In this document: in pieces, positions 26,839 through 36,680 of the stretch | Position numbering within the stretch: the stretch's first letter is position 1 | How the letters are laid out: each line of letters starts with the position of its first letter | Assembly: GCF_002155695.1 (NCBI RefSeq) | Contig: NZ_MUYJ01000001.1 | Coordinates: 186,001-250,000 of the forward strand | Origin: Erythrobacter tepidarius | GTDB lineage: Bacteria; Pseudomonadota; Alphaproteobacteria; Sphingomonadales; Sphingomonadaceae | DNA length: 64,000 nucleotides | Direction: 5' to 3' | The notes under the pieces: generated by a model | Told to the model about the DNA's origin: nothing | Seen by the model: the letters and a program-made list of their open reading frames with translations, nothing else | Database searches by the model: none | Translations under genes and position numbers: made by a program

Positions 26839-27609
26839 ATGCACATCTACGCCAACCCCACCCGATTCCTCGCTCTGGCAAAGTGGCTGATGCCGCTGTT
26901 GTTCTGGAGCGGGCTTGTGCTTTCGCTCGGCGCGATGGGGTGGGGGCTGTTCGTGGTTCCGCCCGATCGGCTGATGGGCGAGACGGTGCGTATCCTGTTC
27001 ATCCATGTTCCCGCCGCGTGGCTGGGAATGGGCGGCTGGGCGGGGATCGCCATTTCCAGCGCCATGCTGCTGATCTGGAAACATCCGCTGGCCGCGCTCT
27101 CGGCGCGGGCAATCGCGGTGCCGGGGATGGTGTTCTGCGCGATCTGCCTTGCGACCGGCTCGATCTGGGGCCGGCCGACCTGGGGCACCTGGTGGGAATG
27201 GGACGGGCGGCTCACCTCGATGCTGGTGCTCTTGTTCCTCTATGCCGGCTATATCGCCCTGACCCAGGCGGCTGCGCGCGAGGGCACGACGCCCAAGATC
27301 GCCGCGATCTTCGGCCTCGTCGGCGCGATCAACGTGCCGATCATCAACCGCTCGGTGGTGTGGTGGAACTCGCTCCACCAGCCGCCCAGCATCACCATGG
27401 GCAAAAGCGCGATCGATGCCACCTATCTGTGGCCGCTGCTGGTCGCGGTGATCGGCTTTTCGCTCTTGTTCGGCGGGATCGTGCTGATGCGGATGCGCGC
27501 GCTGATTGCTGAAGCGCAGGTCGAGGCACGCTTGCGCCGCCGGGCGCTGGACGATGAAGTGCCACGCGCTGGTGCGCCTGCGGCAATGACTTTCGGGGAG
27601 CAGGCGTGA
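26839..27609 (+). CDS. ccmC: heme exporter/handling protein CcmC
   Basis: The 256-residue protein has six membrane helices and the tryptophan-rich heme-handling motif WGRPTWGTWWEWDGR. CcmC loads heme onto the chaperone CcmE in system I cytochrome c maturation. Conserved histidines lie in FIHVPAAW and NSLHQPPS. The start at 26839 gives the usual N-terminus; a TTG 48 bp upstream is unlikely. It is first in the run ccmC-ccmD-ccmE-ccmF-ccmG-ccmH-ccmI. Confidence 0.96.
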   Translation: MHIYANPTRFLALAKWLMPLLFWSGLVLSLGAMGWGLFVVPPDRLMGETVRILFIHVPAAWLGMGGWAGIAISSAMLLIWKHPLAALSARAIAVPGMVFCAICLATGSIWGRPTWGTWWEWDGRLTSMLVLLFLYAGYIALTQAAAREGTTPKIAAIFGLVGAINVPIINRSVVWWNSLHQPPSITMGKSAIDATYLWPLLVAVIGFSLLFGGIVLMRMRALIAEAQVEARLRRRALDDEVPRAGAPAAMTFGEQA

Positions 27610-27749
27610 TGCGCGAGGAACTGGCGCAGTGGGATTTCGTGATCCTCGCCTATGGCGTGGGTCTGGTGGCGCTCGCGGCGGTCAGCATCTGGGCGTGGCG
27701 CGCGATGCGCAGTGCCGAGGCGCGCCGCAATGTCGCGCGGCGGCGCTGA
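27609..27749 (+). CDS. ccmD: heme exporter protein D
   Basis: This 46-residue protein has a single hydrophobic helix (residues ~10-30, FVILAYGVGLVALAAVSIW) followed by a basic cytoplasmic tail, the exact shape of CcmD, which helps release heme-loaded CcmE from CcmABC. The start ATG overlaps the ccmC stop (TGATG). The position between ccmC and ccmE confirms the call. Confidence 0.88.
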   Translation: MREELAQWDFVILAYGVGLVALAAVSIWAWRAMRSAEARRNVARRR

Positions 27750-27762
27750 GAGGGAGCAGGGC

Positions 27763-28224
27763 ATGAAGGCCAAGCATCAACGGCTCGTGCTGGTGGTGAT
27801 CGCGGTGCTGGCGATCGTCGGTGCGGGCTTGCTGGCGGCATGGTCGCTGCGCAATCAGGCGAATTATTTCTACCTGCCCGAACAGATGGCCGCCGATCCG
27901 CCCGAAATTGGTCAGGCGGTACGGCTCGGCGGGATGGTGCAGGCCGGATCGCTCAAGACCGCAGCGGACGGGGTGACGGTCCACTTCATGGTCACTGGCA
28001 AGACCGACGCAGCCATTCCGGTGCGCTACAGCGGCATCCTGCCCGATCTGTTCGTCGAGGGATCGGGCGTGGTCGCCGAAGGCAGCCTTGGCCCGGACGG
28101 CGTGTTCATCGCCACCAACTTGCTCGCCAAGCATGACGAGAACTACGTGCCCAAGGAGCTGGAAGGCATGGGCACCAAGGAAGCTGCGAAGATTGCGGCC
28201 GATACCACGGTCGGGCTGGACTAG
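27763..28224 (+). CDS. ccmE: cytochrome c-type biogenesis protein CcmE
   Basis: The 153-residue periplasmic heme chaperone has an N-terminal anchor helix (residues ~8-28), an OB-fold domain and the heme-binding motif HxxxY at His124-Tyr128 (LAKHDENYVPKE). CcmE binds heme covalently through that histidine and hands it to CcmF. GGGAGCAGGGC lies before the ATG. Confidence 0.96.
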   Translation: MKAKHQRLVLVVIAVLAIVGAGLLAAWSLRNQANYFYLPEQMAADPPEIGQAVRLGGMVQAGSLKTAADGVTVHFMVTGKTDAAIPVRYSGILPDLFVEGSGVVAEGSLGPDGVFIATNLLAKHDENYVPKELEGMGTKEAAKIAADTTVGLD

Positions 28225-28252
28225 GCGCAAGGGACAAGGTGAGGGCTAGGCG

Positions 28253-30235
28253 ATGATTGCCGAAATCGGACTTGCCGCCCTGTGGCTTGCTGCGGCGCTC
28301 GCGGTGCTACAGATGGTCTCGGGCGTGATGGCCTTGCGTGTTCCGGAGGGCGAAGCCGCCCCGCTGGCGATCTACACCCGCCCGGCAGCGATTTTGCAGG
28401 CCTTTCTTGCGGTGCTCTCCTTCGCGCTGCTGCTCTATGCCTTTGCCATCACCGACTTGTCGATCAAGCTGGTGGCGAGCAATTCGCACTCGATGAAGCC
28501 GCTGATCTACAAGGTCACCGGTACCTGGGGCAACCACGAAGGCTCGATGCTGCTATGGGTCGGCGTGCTGGCCGCGTCGGGCGGCCTGCTGGCGGCTTTC
28601 GAGAAGCGCTTGCCCGAACGCACCATGGGCGCAACGCTTGCCGTGCAGGGCTTTGTGGCGCTGGGCTTCTACGCCTTCCTGCTCTTGTCCTCCAACCCGT
28701 TCGAGCGCCTGCCGGTGCCCGCGGACGAGGGCACCGGGCTGAACCCGCTGCTCCAGGATATCGGTCTCGCGTTCCATCCGCCAACGCTCTATGCCGGCTA
28801 TGTCGGCCTTTCGGTCGCCTTCAGTCTCGCCATGGGCGCGCTGCTGACGCGCGAGGTCAATCCATCCTTCGCCCGGGTGATGCGCCCCTGGGTGCTGGGG
28901 GCCTGGGTGCTGCTGACGCTGGGGATCACCGCGGGCTCGTTCTGGGCCTATTACGAGCTGGGCTGGGGCGGCTGGTGGTTCTGGGATCCGGTCGAGAACG
29001 CCTCGCTGATGCCGTGGCTGGCGGCGACCGCGCTGATGCACTCGGTAAGCGTGCTGGCCGCGCGCGACGCGCTCAGGACATGGACGATCATGCTCGGCGT
29101 GCTCGCCTTCTCGATGTCGATGCTCGGCACCTTCCTGGTGCGTTCGGGCGTGCTCACCAGCGTCCATGCCTTCGCGGTCGATCCGGAACGCGGCAGCTTC
29201 ATCCTCGCGCTGCTGGGCCTCTATATCGGCGGGGCTTTCACCATCTTCGCCTTGCGCGCCGGGGCTGTGGCCGAGGGCAAGCGTTTTGCCGCGGCCAGCC
29301 GTGAGGGCGCGCTGGTGTTCAACAACCTGATGCTCTCCGCGATCCTAGCGATTGTGCTGCTGGGCACGCTCTATCCCCTGCTGACCGAAGCCTTCGATGT
29401 GCGCGTGAGCGTCGGCCCGCCCTACTTCAATCCGGCCTCGGCGATCTTTGCCATTCCCATGCTGCTGGTGATGGCGGTGGGCCCGCTGCTGCGCTGGCGG
29501 GCGGACCGGCCGGCGCGCATCCAGTTCGAGATATTGCTGATCGCGGCGGTGGTGATCGGCGCGATCGCGCTGGTGAGCTTTTTCGGCTCCTATCCCCTTT
29601 TGCCCTTGCTCGGACTGGGGCTTGCCCCGGCGCTGGCGGTGGCGGCGGTGCTGCCACTGCGCGGCCGCAATTTGCGCCGCGTGCCGGTGGCGACATGGGG
29701 AATGGTGCTGGCCCATTTCGGGGTCGCGGTTTCGCTGTTCGGCATGGCCTGCGAGGGTGCCTTCACCGAGGAGCGTCTCGCCGCGGTCGCGCCGGGCGGT
29801 ACAGAACAGGTCGGCGATTTCGCCGTCACGCTGGAAGGCGTCGCGCCGGTGGCTGGCCCCAACTGGACCGCGATCGAGGCGCGGCTGGCGGTGCGGCAGG
29901 ACGGCGGGAAGCCGGTCATCCTCACCCCTCAGGCGCGCAGTTTCTGGTCGCCCCCGCAGGCCACCAGCGAAAGTGCGCTGCTGACGAAGTGGAACGGGCA
30001 GCTCTACGCGGTCATCGGCAACCGGGCCGAGGACGGACGCTGGCAGCTTCGCTTGTGGTGGAAGCCGTTTGTGACCTGCATCTGGTATGGTGGCATCCTG
30101 ATCGCGCTCGGCGGGGTGCTGGCGATTGCCGGCCGTTTGCGGGTCGACATCAAGCGCCGCAGGGCCGCTGTCAGGGGCGCTGGGCGCCGGGCCGATCTCG
30201 AAGCGCTCCAACCGCTGCCGGTTCCCGCGGAGTAG
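28253..30235 (+). CDS. ccmF: heme lyase subunit CcmF
   Basis: The 660-residue polytopic protein attaches heme to apocytochrome c. The WWD heme motif is WGGWWFWDPVENASLMPW, with conserved histidines in HNSHSMKPL-like (NSHSMKPLIYKVTGTWGNHEGSMLLW region) and TSVHAFAVDPERG. About fourteen membrane segments and one large periplasmic loop near the C-terminus are visible. It starts 28 bp after ccmE. Confidence 0.96.
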   Translation: MIAEIGLAALWLAAALAVLQMVSGVMALRVPEGEAAPLAIYTRPAAILQAFLAVLSFALLLYAFAITDLSIKLVASNSHSMKPLIYKVTGTWGNHEGSMLLWVGVLAASGGLLAAFEKRLPERTMGATLAVQGFVALGFYAFLLLSSNPFERLPVPADEGTGLNPLLQDIGLAFHPPTLYAGYVGLSVAFSLAMGALLTREVNPSFARVMRPWVLGAWVLLTLGITAGSFWAYYELGWGGWWFWDPVENASLMPWLAATALMHSVSVLAARDALRTWTIMLGVLAFSMSMLGTFLVRSGVLTSVHAFAVDPERGSFILALLGLYIGGAFTIFALRAGAVAEGKRFAAASREGALVFNNLMLSAILAIVLLGTLYPLLTEAFDVRVSVGPPYFNPASAIFAIPMLLVMAVGPLLRWRADRPARIQFEILLIAAVVIGAIALVSFFGSYPLLPLLGLGLAPALAVAAVLPLRGRNLRRVPVATWGMVLAHFGVAVSLFGMACEGAFTEERLAAVAPGGTEQVGDFAVTLEGVAPVAGPNWTAIEARLAVRQDGGKPVILTPQARSFWSPPQATSESALLTKWNGQLYAVIGNRAEDGRWQLRLWWKPFVTCIWYGGILIALGGVLAIAGRLRVDIKRRRAAVRGAGRRADLEALQPLPVPAE

Positions 30236-30242
30236 ATTGATC

Positions 30243-30773
30243 GTGAAGAACCGATTCTTGCTCTGGGTGCCGCTTGCGCTATTCGCCTTCTTCGCGGGGC
30301 TGGCGGCCTACATGCTGACCCAGGAAAAGGACCAGTTCGTCGCGAGCACGATGATCGGCCAGCCATTGCCCGATTTCGCGCTCGATCCGGCCTTCGCCGG
30401 CCTGCCGGGCGCGGCCAAGGCGGATTTCCTCGGAGGCCAGCCACGCCTCCTCAATGTCTGGGCGAGCTGGTGCCTGCCCTGCATCGCCGAGGCCCCGCAG
30501 CTCGAGGCCCTGAAGGCGCAAGGGGTGGAGATCATCGGGATCGCCATCCGCGATCGGCCCGAAGACGTTGCCAATTTCCTTGGTCGCTATGGCAATCCCT
30601 ATAGCCGCATCGGCTCCGACCGCATCTCCGAGGTGCAGCTGGCGATCGGTTCATCGGGCGTGCCCGAAACCTTCGTGATCGATGCCAAGGGCGTGATCCG
30701 CTACCAGCATATTGGTGACATCCGTGCGGATGACGTACCGGTGCTCCTGGCCGAACTGGAGAAGGCGAAATGA
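30243..30773 (+). CDS. ccmG: thiol:disulfide interchange protein CcmG/DsbE
   Basis: The 176-residue thioredoxin-fold protein has an N-terminal membrane anchor (residues ~5-25) and the redox motif WCLPC in NVWASWCLPCIAEAP, with GVPETFVIDAKG as the cis-proline loop. It reduces the apocytochrome CXXCH cysteines in the periplasm. The start is taken as GTG 30243 after GGAG; a TTG two codons upstream is possible. It overlaps ccmH by 4 bp. Confidence 0.95.
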   Translation: MKNRFLLWVPLALFAFFAGLAAYMLTQEKDQFVASTMIGQPLPDFALDPAFAGLPGAAKADFLGGQPRLLNVWASWCLPCIAEAPQLEALKAQGVEIIGIAIRDRPEDVANFLGRYGNPYSRIGSDRISEVQLAIGSSGVPETFVIDAKGVIRYQHIGDIRADDVPVLLAELEKAK

Positions 30774-31210
30774 TCCGCCCTGCCGTTCTTGCTGCTCTGG
30801 CGCTGCTGGCGGTGGTGCTGCCCGGCCCGCTGGGCGCGCAGGACACCATGCCGCCCGCGCCCTATGCCTATCAACAGCTCGACGATCCCAAGCTGGAGGC
30901 CGAGGCGACGGCGCTGATGCACACGCTGCGCTGCCTCAAGTGCCAGTCGCAGTCGATTGCCGACAGCGATGCACCGATGGCGGGTGACATGCGCCATCAG
31001 GTGAGGAGCCGCATTCTCGCGGGCGAAAGCCCCGATCAGATCCGCGCCTGGCTGATCGCGCGCTATGGCGACTATGTCAGCTACCAGCCCGAGGTGAACA
31101 GCATTACCTGGCCGCTGTTCGCGGTGCCGGTGCTGGTCATCCTGCTGGTCGCGGGCGTGCTGCTGCGGCGGCTGGGCAAGCGGCGTTCGGATGGGGGAGA
31201 GGCGGCATGA
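30770..31210 (+). CDS. ccmH: cytochrome c maturation protein CcmH
   Basis: The 146-residue protein has a signal peptide, the redox motif LRCLKCQ in a three-helix periplasmic domain, and a C-terminal membrane helix (residues ~108-130). It works with CcmG and CcmF to present reduced apocytochrome. Start and stop overlap both neighbours by 4 bp. Confidence 0.95.
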   Translation: MIRPAVLAALALLAVVLPGPLGAQDTMPPAPYAYQQLDDPKLEAEATALMHTLRCLKCQSQSIADSDAPMAGDMRHQVRSRILAGESPDQIRAWLIARYGDYVSYQPEVNSITWPLFAVPVLVILLVAGVLLRRLGKRRSDGGEAA

Positions 31211-31854
31211 TCGCAGGCTGGCTGGCTGTGGCCGCGCTGGCGCTTGCCGCCCTTGCGCTTGCGGCTTTCCTGCTGCGCCTGCCGCGTCAGGATCTGACGC
31301 TGTTTGCCGCGGTGCTGGTGTTCGGGCTGGCGGGCTATGCCTGGCAGGGCTCGCCCGGACTGCCCTCGGCGCCCAAGGCGCCCGAGAGCCGCGTCTCGGA
31401 TCAGGGCGAGGCAATGGTCGAGGGCCGCGCAGCGCTGTTCGATCGCACCACGGCGCCGCCTGACTATCTGCTCACCTCCGATGCCTTCGCCCGGCGCGGA
31501 CGGTTCGGTGAGGCAGCAGGCCTGCTGCGGCGCGGTCTGGAGGAACATCCGGATGATCTGGAAAGCTGGCTGGCGCTCGGCCTTGCGCTGGTGGGCCATG
31601 CCGACGGCACGGTGACCCCGGCGGCGATAGAGGCCTTCGGCCGCGCCCGCGCGATCGATCCGGACAACCCCGGCGCGGACTATTTCCTCGGCTTCGCCTA
31701 TCTCCAGAGCGGTGAGGTGCGCGCCGCGCGCGCCGTGTGGGCCAGCCTCGTCGACCGCTCGCCCCCCGATGCCCCCTGGCGCGAAGGGCTGGCGGCCGAA
31801 GTCGCCCGGCTCGACGAGATGATCGCGCGCGCGCCGATGCTGCAGGGGCAATGA
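31207..31854 (+). CDS. ccmI: CcmI-like TPR protein
   Basis: The 215-residue protein has two N-terminal membrane helices (residues ~5-22 and ~28-45) and a TPR domain (residues ~88-190; AFARRGRFGEAAGLLRRGLEEHPDD and the unit after). That is the arrangement of the short CcmI/CycH, which holds apocytochrome C-termini for CcmFH. It closes the ccm operon. The ATP-dependent CcmA and CcmB are not in the window. Confidence 0.85.
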   Translation: MIAGWLAVAALALAALALAAFLLRLPRQDLTLFAAVLVFGLAGYAWQGSPGLPSAPKAPESRVSDQGEAMVEGRAALFDRTTAPPDYLLTSDAFARRGRFGEAAGLLRRGLEEHPDDLESWLALGLALVGHADGTVTPAAIEAFGRARAIDPDNPGADYFLGFAYLQSGEVRAARAVWASLVDRSPPDAPWREGLAAEVARLDEMIARAPMLQGQ

Positions 31855-31991
31855 TGCCCGCGTGCCCGCCGCCTATCGCCCCTGCATCCCATGTTGCGGC
31901 TGCAAAGCCACAGTGCTAGGCGCGCCGCCGCTCCGGCGTGAGTCGCTTGGGTGGGACGGTCAGGACCGAACCGACGGGAAATCCTATTGAG

Positions 31992-33935
31992 ATGACCAGC
32001 ACCGTTTCCCCCGCGACGTCCGGCGATGCCACCGGCCATGGCCAAGGCCATGGCGCCTCCACCGCCGCGCTGGCGCTCGGCGCGGTCGGTGTGGTGTTCG
32101 GCGACATCGGCACCAGCCCGCTCTACGCCTTCCGCGAGACCTTTGCCTCGCATCACGGCGCGCCCGGCATCTCGCCCGACGCGGCGCATATCCACGGCGT
32201 GCTGAGCCTCGTGTTCTGGTCGATGATGATGGTGGTGACGGTCAAATATGTCCTCACCATCACCCGCGCCGACAACAAGGGCGAGGGCGGAAGCCTTGCG
32301 CTGCTGGCGCTGATCCGCCGCGTGTCGGACAGTGCCAAGTGGACCGCGCCGCTGGTGCTGCTCGGGGTGTTCGCGACGGCGCTGTTCTATGGCGACAGCA
32401 TGATCACGCCGGCGATCTCGGTGCTCTCGGCGACCGAAGGTCTGCAATATATCGTCCCCGGCTTCGAGCCGTGGATCGTGCCCACCGCGATTGCCATCCT
32501 CGTCTGCCTGTTCGCGCTGCAATCGCGCGGGACAGAGCGGGTGGGCAAGCTGTTCGGGCCGATCATGCTGACCTATTTCGCCATGCTGGCCACCTTGGGC
32601 GTCATGCATCTGACCGCCGATCCGGCGATCATTTTCGCGACGATCAATCCGCTGAACGCGATCAACTTCTTCATCACCGACGGGTTTACCGCCTTTATCG
32701 CGCTGGGCAGCGTCGTGCTGGCGGTGACCGGGGCCGAGGCGCTCTATGCCGACATGGGCCATTTCGGGAGGAAGCCGATCGGCATTTCGTGGCTGGCCTT
32801 CGTGTTCCCCGCGCTGATGCTCAACTACATGGGGCAGGGAGCGCTGGTGCTGTCGCAGACCTCCCCGGAGGCGACCGCGGCGCTGATCCAAGATCCTTTC
32901 TTCCTGATGATCCCCGATGCGGTCAAGGTGCCGGTGGTGTTGCTTGCGCTGCTCGCCACGATCATTGCCAGCCAGGCGGTGATCTCGGGCGCGTTCAGCC
33001 TGACCCAGCAGGCCATCCAGCTCGGCTTCGTCCCGCGCATGGAAATCCGCCACACCAGCGCTTCGGCTGCGGGTCAGATCTACATTCCGGCGATCAACTG
33101 GGGCCTGATGGTGATGGTGATCCTGCTGGTGCTGTTCTTCCAGTCGTCGAGCAACCTTGCCGCGGCCTATGGCATTGCGGTGACCGGGGCGATGTTCATC
33201 GATACCCTGCTGCTCGCGGCGGTGCTGACGGCGCTGTGGCGCTGGCCGCTGTGGAAGGCCCTGCCGCTGGTCGCAGTATTCCTGATCGTCGATATCGCCT
33301 ATTTCAGTGCGAACCTCGTCAAGGTGCCGCAGGGCGGGTGGGTGCCGTTGGCAATCGGCTTCTTGATCTTCACTCTGCTCACCACCTGGTCGCGCGGGCG
33401 CAACCTGATGCGCGAGCGCATGAGCGAGAGTGCGCTGCCGCTGGAGATCTTCGTCAAGTCGGCCAAGAACTCCGCCGTGCGGGTGCCGGGCACGGCGATC
33501 TTCATGGCCTCGACCACCGCCGGCGTGCCTTCCGCGCTGCTGCACAACATCAAGCACAACAAGGTGCTGCACGAACGTGTGGTGATCCTTACCATCAACA
33601 TCGCCGATGTGCCCTACGTCGGCCCGCACAAGCGCTGCGAAATGACCGACCTGGGTGACGGCTTCTACCGCGCGGTGCTCAACTACGGCTTCATGGAAGA
33701 AACCGACGTGCCGCAGGGTCTCAAGACCATGGAGCGTTGCGGGGGCGAGTTCGACATGATGCACACCAGCTTCTTCCTCTCGCGCCAGACCCTGATTCCA
33801 AGCGACCGTCCCGGAATGTCGATCTGGCGCGAGAAGGTGTTCGCCTGGATGATGCGCAATTCGGCAAGCGCGATGGACTTCTTCAAGCTCCCCACCAACC
33901 GCGTGGTCGAACTGGGCAGCCAGCTGGAGATCTAG
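31992..33935 (+). CDS. kup: potassium uptake protein Kup
   Basis: The 647-residue protein is a KUP/HAK-type proton-coupled potassium transporter with twelve predicted helices and a C-terminal soluble domain. The N-terminal signature is [19 protein letters not shown], and [16 protein letters not shown] is the second conserved block. The start at 31992 is chosen because the family N-terminus lies just after it; 18 codons of open frame upstream are ignored. It is convergent with yciB, with a 4-bp overlap. Confidence 0.96.
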   Translation: MTSTVSPATSGDATGHGQGHGASTAALALGAVGVVFGDIGTSPLYAFRETFASHHGAPGISPDAAHIHGVLSLVFWSMMMVVTVKYVLTITRADNKGEGGSLALLALIRRVSDSAKWTAPLVLLGVFATALFYGDSMITPAISVLSATEGLQYIVPGFEPWIVPTAIAILVCLFALQSRGTERVGKLFGPIMLTYFAMLATLGVMHLTADPAIIFATINPLNAINFFITDGFTAFIALGSVVLAVTGAEALYADMGHFGRKPIGISWLAFVFPALMLNYMGQGALVLSQTSPEATAALIQDPFFLMIPDAVKVPVVLLALLATIIASQAVISGAFSLTQQAIQLGFVPRMEIRHTSASAAGQIYIPAINWGLMVMVILLVLFFQSSSNLAAAYGIAVTGAMFIDTLLLAAVLTALWRWPLWKALPLVAVFLIVDIAYFSANLVKVPQGGWVPLAIGFLIFTLLTTWSRGRNLMRERMSESALPLEIFVKSAKNSAVRVPGTAIFMASTTAGVPSALLHNIKHNKVLHERVVILTINIADVPYVGPHKRCEMTDLGDGFYRAVLNYGFMEETDVPQGLKTMERCGGEFDMMHTSFFLSRQTLIPSDRPGMSIWREKVFAWMMRNSASAMDFFKLPTNRVVELGSQLEI

Positions 33936-34582
33936 CCCTTCGTCGGCGGCTCGTTATTGCGCGGCGCGTCGCGATCCTCGAAGCTGAGTCCATGCTTCAG
34001 CAGCATCGGGATCTGGCTGAAGGTGAACAGGAAAGTCAGCGGCAGGAACACCCACAGCTTCGCCCACAGCCAGCCCTCGAAGCGCAATTGCGCACGCAGC
34101 ACTTCGTTGAGGAAGGCAAGGGCAAGGAAGAACACCCCCCAGTTGCGCGACAGCTTGAGCCAGCCTTCGTGCGACAGCCCTTCGAAGGCGGCTTCCAGCA
34201 GCACTTTCAATAGCGCCTTTCCCATCAAGCAGCCGCCTAGCAGCGCCACCCCAAAGCAGGCGTAGATGATCGTCGGCTTCAGCTGTACGAAGGTCGGATC
34301 GCCGAAAAAGATCGTCAAGCTGCCGAAGCCCAAGATCAGCGCGGTCGAGAACCACAGCATCGGCGAAACCCTGCCGAGCCGCCACCTGGAGACCATGAGC
34401 GCGATGATCGAGGCCGCCATGAACGCCCCGGTGCCATAGACAATCGCGACAGTCTCGCCCGCGGCGCTGACCTCGGCAGGCGACATCCAGCGATAGACCG
34501 CGAGGAACACCAGCAGCGGCCCGTAATCGACCGCGACGTTGAGCCAGCTCGATGCGGCCTTCTTGCCTTCATCCCCGCGCAT
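33932..34582 (-). CDS. yciB: inner-membrane protein YciB / septation protein A (IspZ)
   Basis: The 216-residue protein has five to six membrane helices and the family blocks [31 protein letters not shown] and [17 protein letters not shown]. YciB takes part in cell division and envelope integrity in enterobacteria. The ATG at 34582 shares a base with the ftsY stop (TGATG); a GTG one codon upstream is an alternative. It is the last gene of the dapF-mtaB-ftsY-yciB operon. Confidence 0.93.
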   Translation of the reverse strand: MRGDEGKKAASSWLNVAVDYGPLLVFLAVYRWMSPAEVSAAGETVAIVYGTGAFMAASIIALMVSRWRLGRVSPMLWFSTALILGFGSLTIFFGDPTFVQLKPTIIYACFGVALLGGCLMGKALLKVLLEAAFEGLSHEGWLKLSRNWGVFFLALAFLNEVLRAQLRFEGWLWAKLWVFLPLTFLFTFSQIPMLLKHGLSFEDRDAPRNNEPPTKG

Positions 34583-35508
34583 CACGCCACCCCGGCAATC
34601 ACGCGGGCGACCAGATCGGGATCGAAGGGCCTGAGATCCTCCATCTTCTCGCCCACGCCAATGGCATGGATCGGAAGTCCATATTGCTCTGCCGCCGCCA
34701 CCAGCACGCCGCCGCGCGCGGTGCCGTCGAGCTTGGTCATGATCAGTCCAGTGACCCCTGCGACCTCCTTGAACACGTCGATCTGGGCGAGCGCGTTCTG
34801 GCCGTTGGTGGCATCGAGCACCAGCACCACATCATGCGGGGCTGCGGGATTGAGGCGGCCGAGCACCCGGCGGATCTTGGCCAGCTCCTCCATCAGTTCC
34901 TTCTTGTTCTGCAAGCGACCAGCCGTGTCGACGATCAGCGCGTCGATCCCGGTGTCGGTCGCCCGCTTGACCGCGTCGAAGACGATCGCCGCCGGATCGC
35001 CGCCCTCCGGGCCGCGCACGATATCCACCCCGATACGCTCCGCCCAGGTGGCGAGCTGGCCGATCGCGGCGGCGCGGAAGGTGTCGCCTGCCGCCAGCAG
35101 CACGCCGTAATCATCTTCCATGAACAGGTGGGCCAGCTTGGCGATGGTGGTGGTCTTGCCCGAACCGTTGACCCCGATCACGAGGATCACCTGCGGGCGC
35201 GGGAAGGCGGTGATTTCGAGCGGCTTGGCGACCGGGCGCAGGATCGCGGCGATTTCCTCGGCCACGGCCTCCTTCAATTCGCGCGCGGTGATCTCCAGCC
35301 CGAAGCGCTTTTCCGCCAGGCGCGCGCGAATGCGGGCCGCAGCCGCGGGGCCGAGATCGGACATGATCAACGCATCCTCGAGGCTATCGAGCGTCGTCTC
35401 ATCGAGCTTGGCCAAGCCGCTGCTGCTGCCCGGCAGGTTGGCCGCGAGCCGTTCCGATGTCTTGGCGAACCCGCCGAACAGGCGTTGGGTCCAGCTGGTT
35501 TCACTCAT
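34582..35508 (-). CDS. ftsY: signal recognition particle receptor FtsY
   Basis: The 308-residue SRP GTPase has the N domain (residues ~10-95) and the G domain with GVNGSGKTTTIAKLA (G1), DTFRAAA, DTAGRLQNK (G3) and TKLDGTARGG (G4). It lacks the long acidic A domain of E. coli FtsY, as is usual in alphaproteobacteria. The start at 35508 overlaps the mtaB stop by 4 bp. Confidence 0.97.
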   Translation of the reverse strand: MSETSWTQRLFGGFAKTSERLAANLPGSSSGLAKLDETTLDSLEDALIMSDLGPAAAARIRARLAEKRFGLEITARELKEAVAEEIAAILRPVAKPLEITAFPRPQVILVIGVNGSGKTTTIAKLAHLFMEDDYGVLLAAGDTFRAAAIGQLATWAERIGVDIVRGPEGGDPAAIVFDAVKRATDTGIDALIVDTAGRLQNKKELMEELAKIRRVLGRLNPAAPHDVVLVLDATNGQNALAQIDVFKEVAGVTGLIMTKLDGTARGGVLVAAAEQYGLPIHAIGVGEKMEDLRPFDPDLVARVIAGVA

Positions 35509-36680
35509 CCGAGCAGGCCCTCCCTGACCTCGCGCACGGTTACGTCGATGATGCGGCCCGCTGCCGTGCCGGGGGGCAGGGAGACGCGGGCGTAATTCGG
35601 GGCATAGCCGCTGCCGTCGCGCTCGGCGAGGACGGGCAGGGTTTCGCCCACAAGCGATTGCAGCCACGCGGCGCGAAGCTCGGCGCTGCGGGCGCGCAGG
35701 TCGGCGGCGCGGGCCTTGATCACTTCGCGCGGGAGTTGCGGCATCCGCGCGGCCGGAGTGCCGGGCCGGGCCGAAAAGGGGAAGACATGGGCGTGGACGA
35801 TGCCTAGCTCGGCGATGACCGCAAGGTTCTCCGCATGCAGCGCCTCGTCCTCGGTCGGGAAGCCGGCGATGAGGTCTGCGCCGACGGCGATGTCGGGGCG
35901 CAGCGCCTTCAATCGCGCAACCAGCTCCACCGCATCGGCCCTGCGGTGTCGCCGCTTCATCCGTTTGAGGATGAGGTCGGCGCCATGCTGGAGCGAGAGG
36001 TGCAGATAGGGCATTACCCGCGGCTCGTGTGCCAGAAGAGCGAACAGACCGGCGTCGATCTCGATTCCGTCAACCGAGGACAGGCGCAGACGGGGCAGGG
36101 CGGGGAAAGCCGTCAGGATCGCTTCGACCAGCGCGCCAAGCCGCGGTGCGCCGGGCAGATCATCGCCCCAGCTGGTGAGGTCGACCCCGGTCAGGGCAAC
36201 TTCCTGCGCTCCTGCCGCAAGGTGGGCTTCGATCTCGCGCAGCACCGCCACCACGGGGAGCGAACGGCTCGCGCCCCGGCCTTGCGGGATGACGCAGAAG
36301 GTGCAGGCGTGATCGCAGCCGTTCTGAACCGCCACGAAAGCGCGGGTGCGGGCCGGGGCGATAGGCGGGGCCTCGGCCGGGATGTTCCAACTGCGCGGAT
36401 CGAGCTTGGCGGCATTGGCGACCAGCGCATCGACTTCGTCCATCGCGCCTATCGCGGCGCGGTCGATCTCGGCTGCGCAGCCGGTCACCACCAGCCGCGC
36501 ACCCGGATGCTCGCGGCGCGCGCGGCGAATCGCCTGCCGCGTCTGGCGCAGCGCTTCGCCCGTCACCGCGCAGGAATTGATCACGACGAGATCGCGCTCG
36601 CCCGCCAGCATCGCGCGCATCCTCTCGCTCTCGGCGATGTTCATGCGACAGCCGAGCGAAATGATCGCAGGTGCGCTCAA
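35505..36680 (-). CDS. mtaB: tRNA t6A37 methylthiotransferase MtaB
   Basis: The 391-residue radical-SAM enzyme adds a methylthio group to t6A37 of tRNA. The N-terminal UPF0004 domain has its three cluster cysteines (SLGCRMN, NSCAVT, TGCAAE), and CDHACTFC is the radical-SAM cluster motif. The start is TTG at 36680: the first cluster cysteine lies only 11 residues in, so the next ATG (36644) would delete it. The TTG overlaps the dapF stop as TTGA. The C-terminal TRAM domain is short. Confidence 0.94.
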   Translation of the reverse strand: MSAPAIISLGCRMNIAESERMRAMLAGERDLVVINSCAVTGEALRQTRQAIRRARREHPGARLVVTGCAAEIDRAAIGAMDEVDALVANAAKLDPRSWNIPAEAPPIAPARTRAFVAVQNGCDHACTFCVIPQGRGASRSLPVVAVLREIEAHLAAGAQEVALTGVDLTSWGDDLPGAPRLGALVEAILTAFPALPRLRLSSVDGIEIDAGLFALLAHEPRVMPYLHLSLQHGADLILKRMKRRHRRADAVELVARLKALRPDIAVGADLIAGFPTEDEALHAENLAVIAELGIVHAHVFPFSARPGTPAARMPQLPREVIKARAADLRARSAELRAAWLQSLVGETLPVLAERDGSGYAPNYARVSLPPGTAAGRIIDVTVREVREGLLG

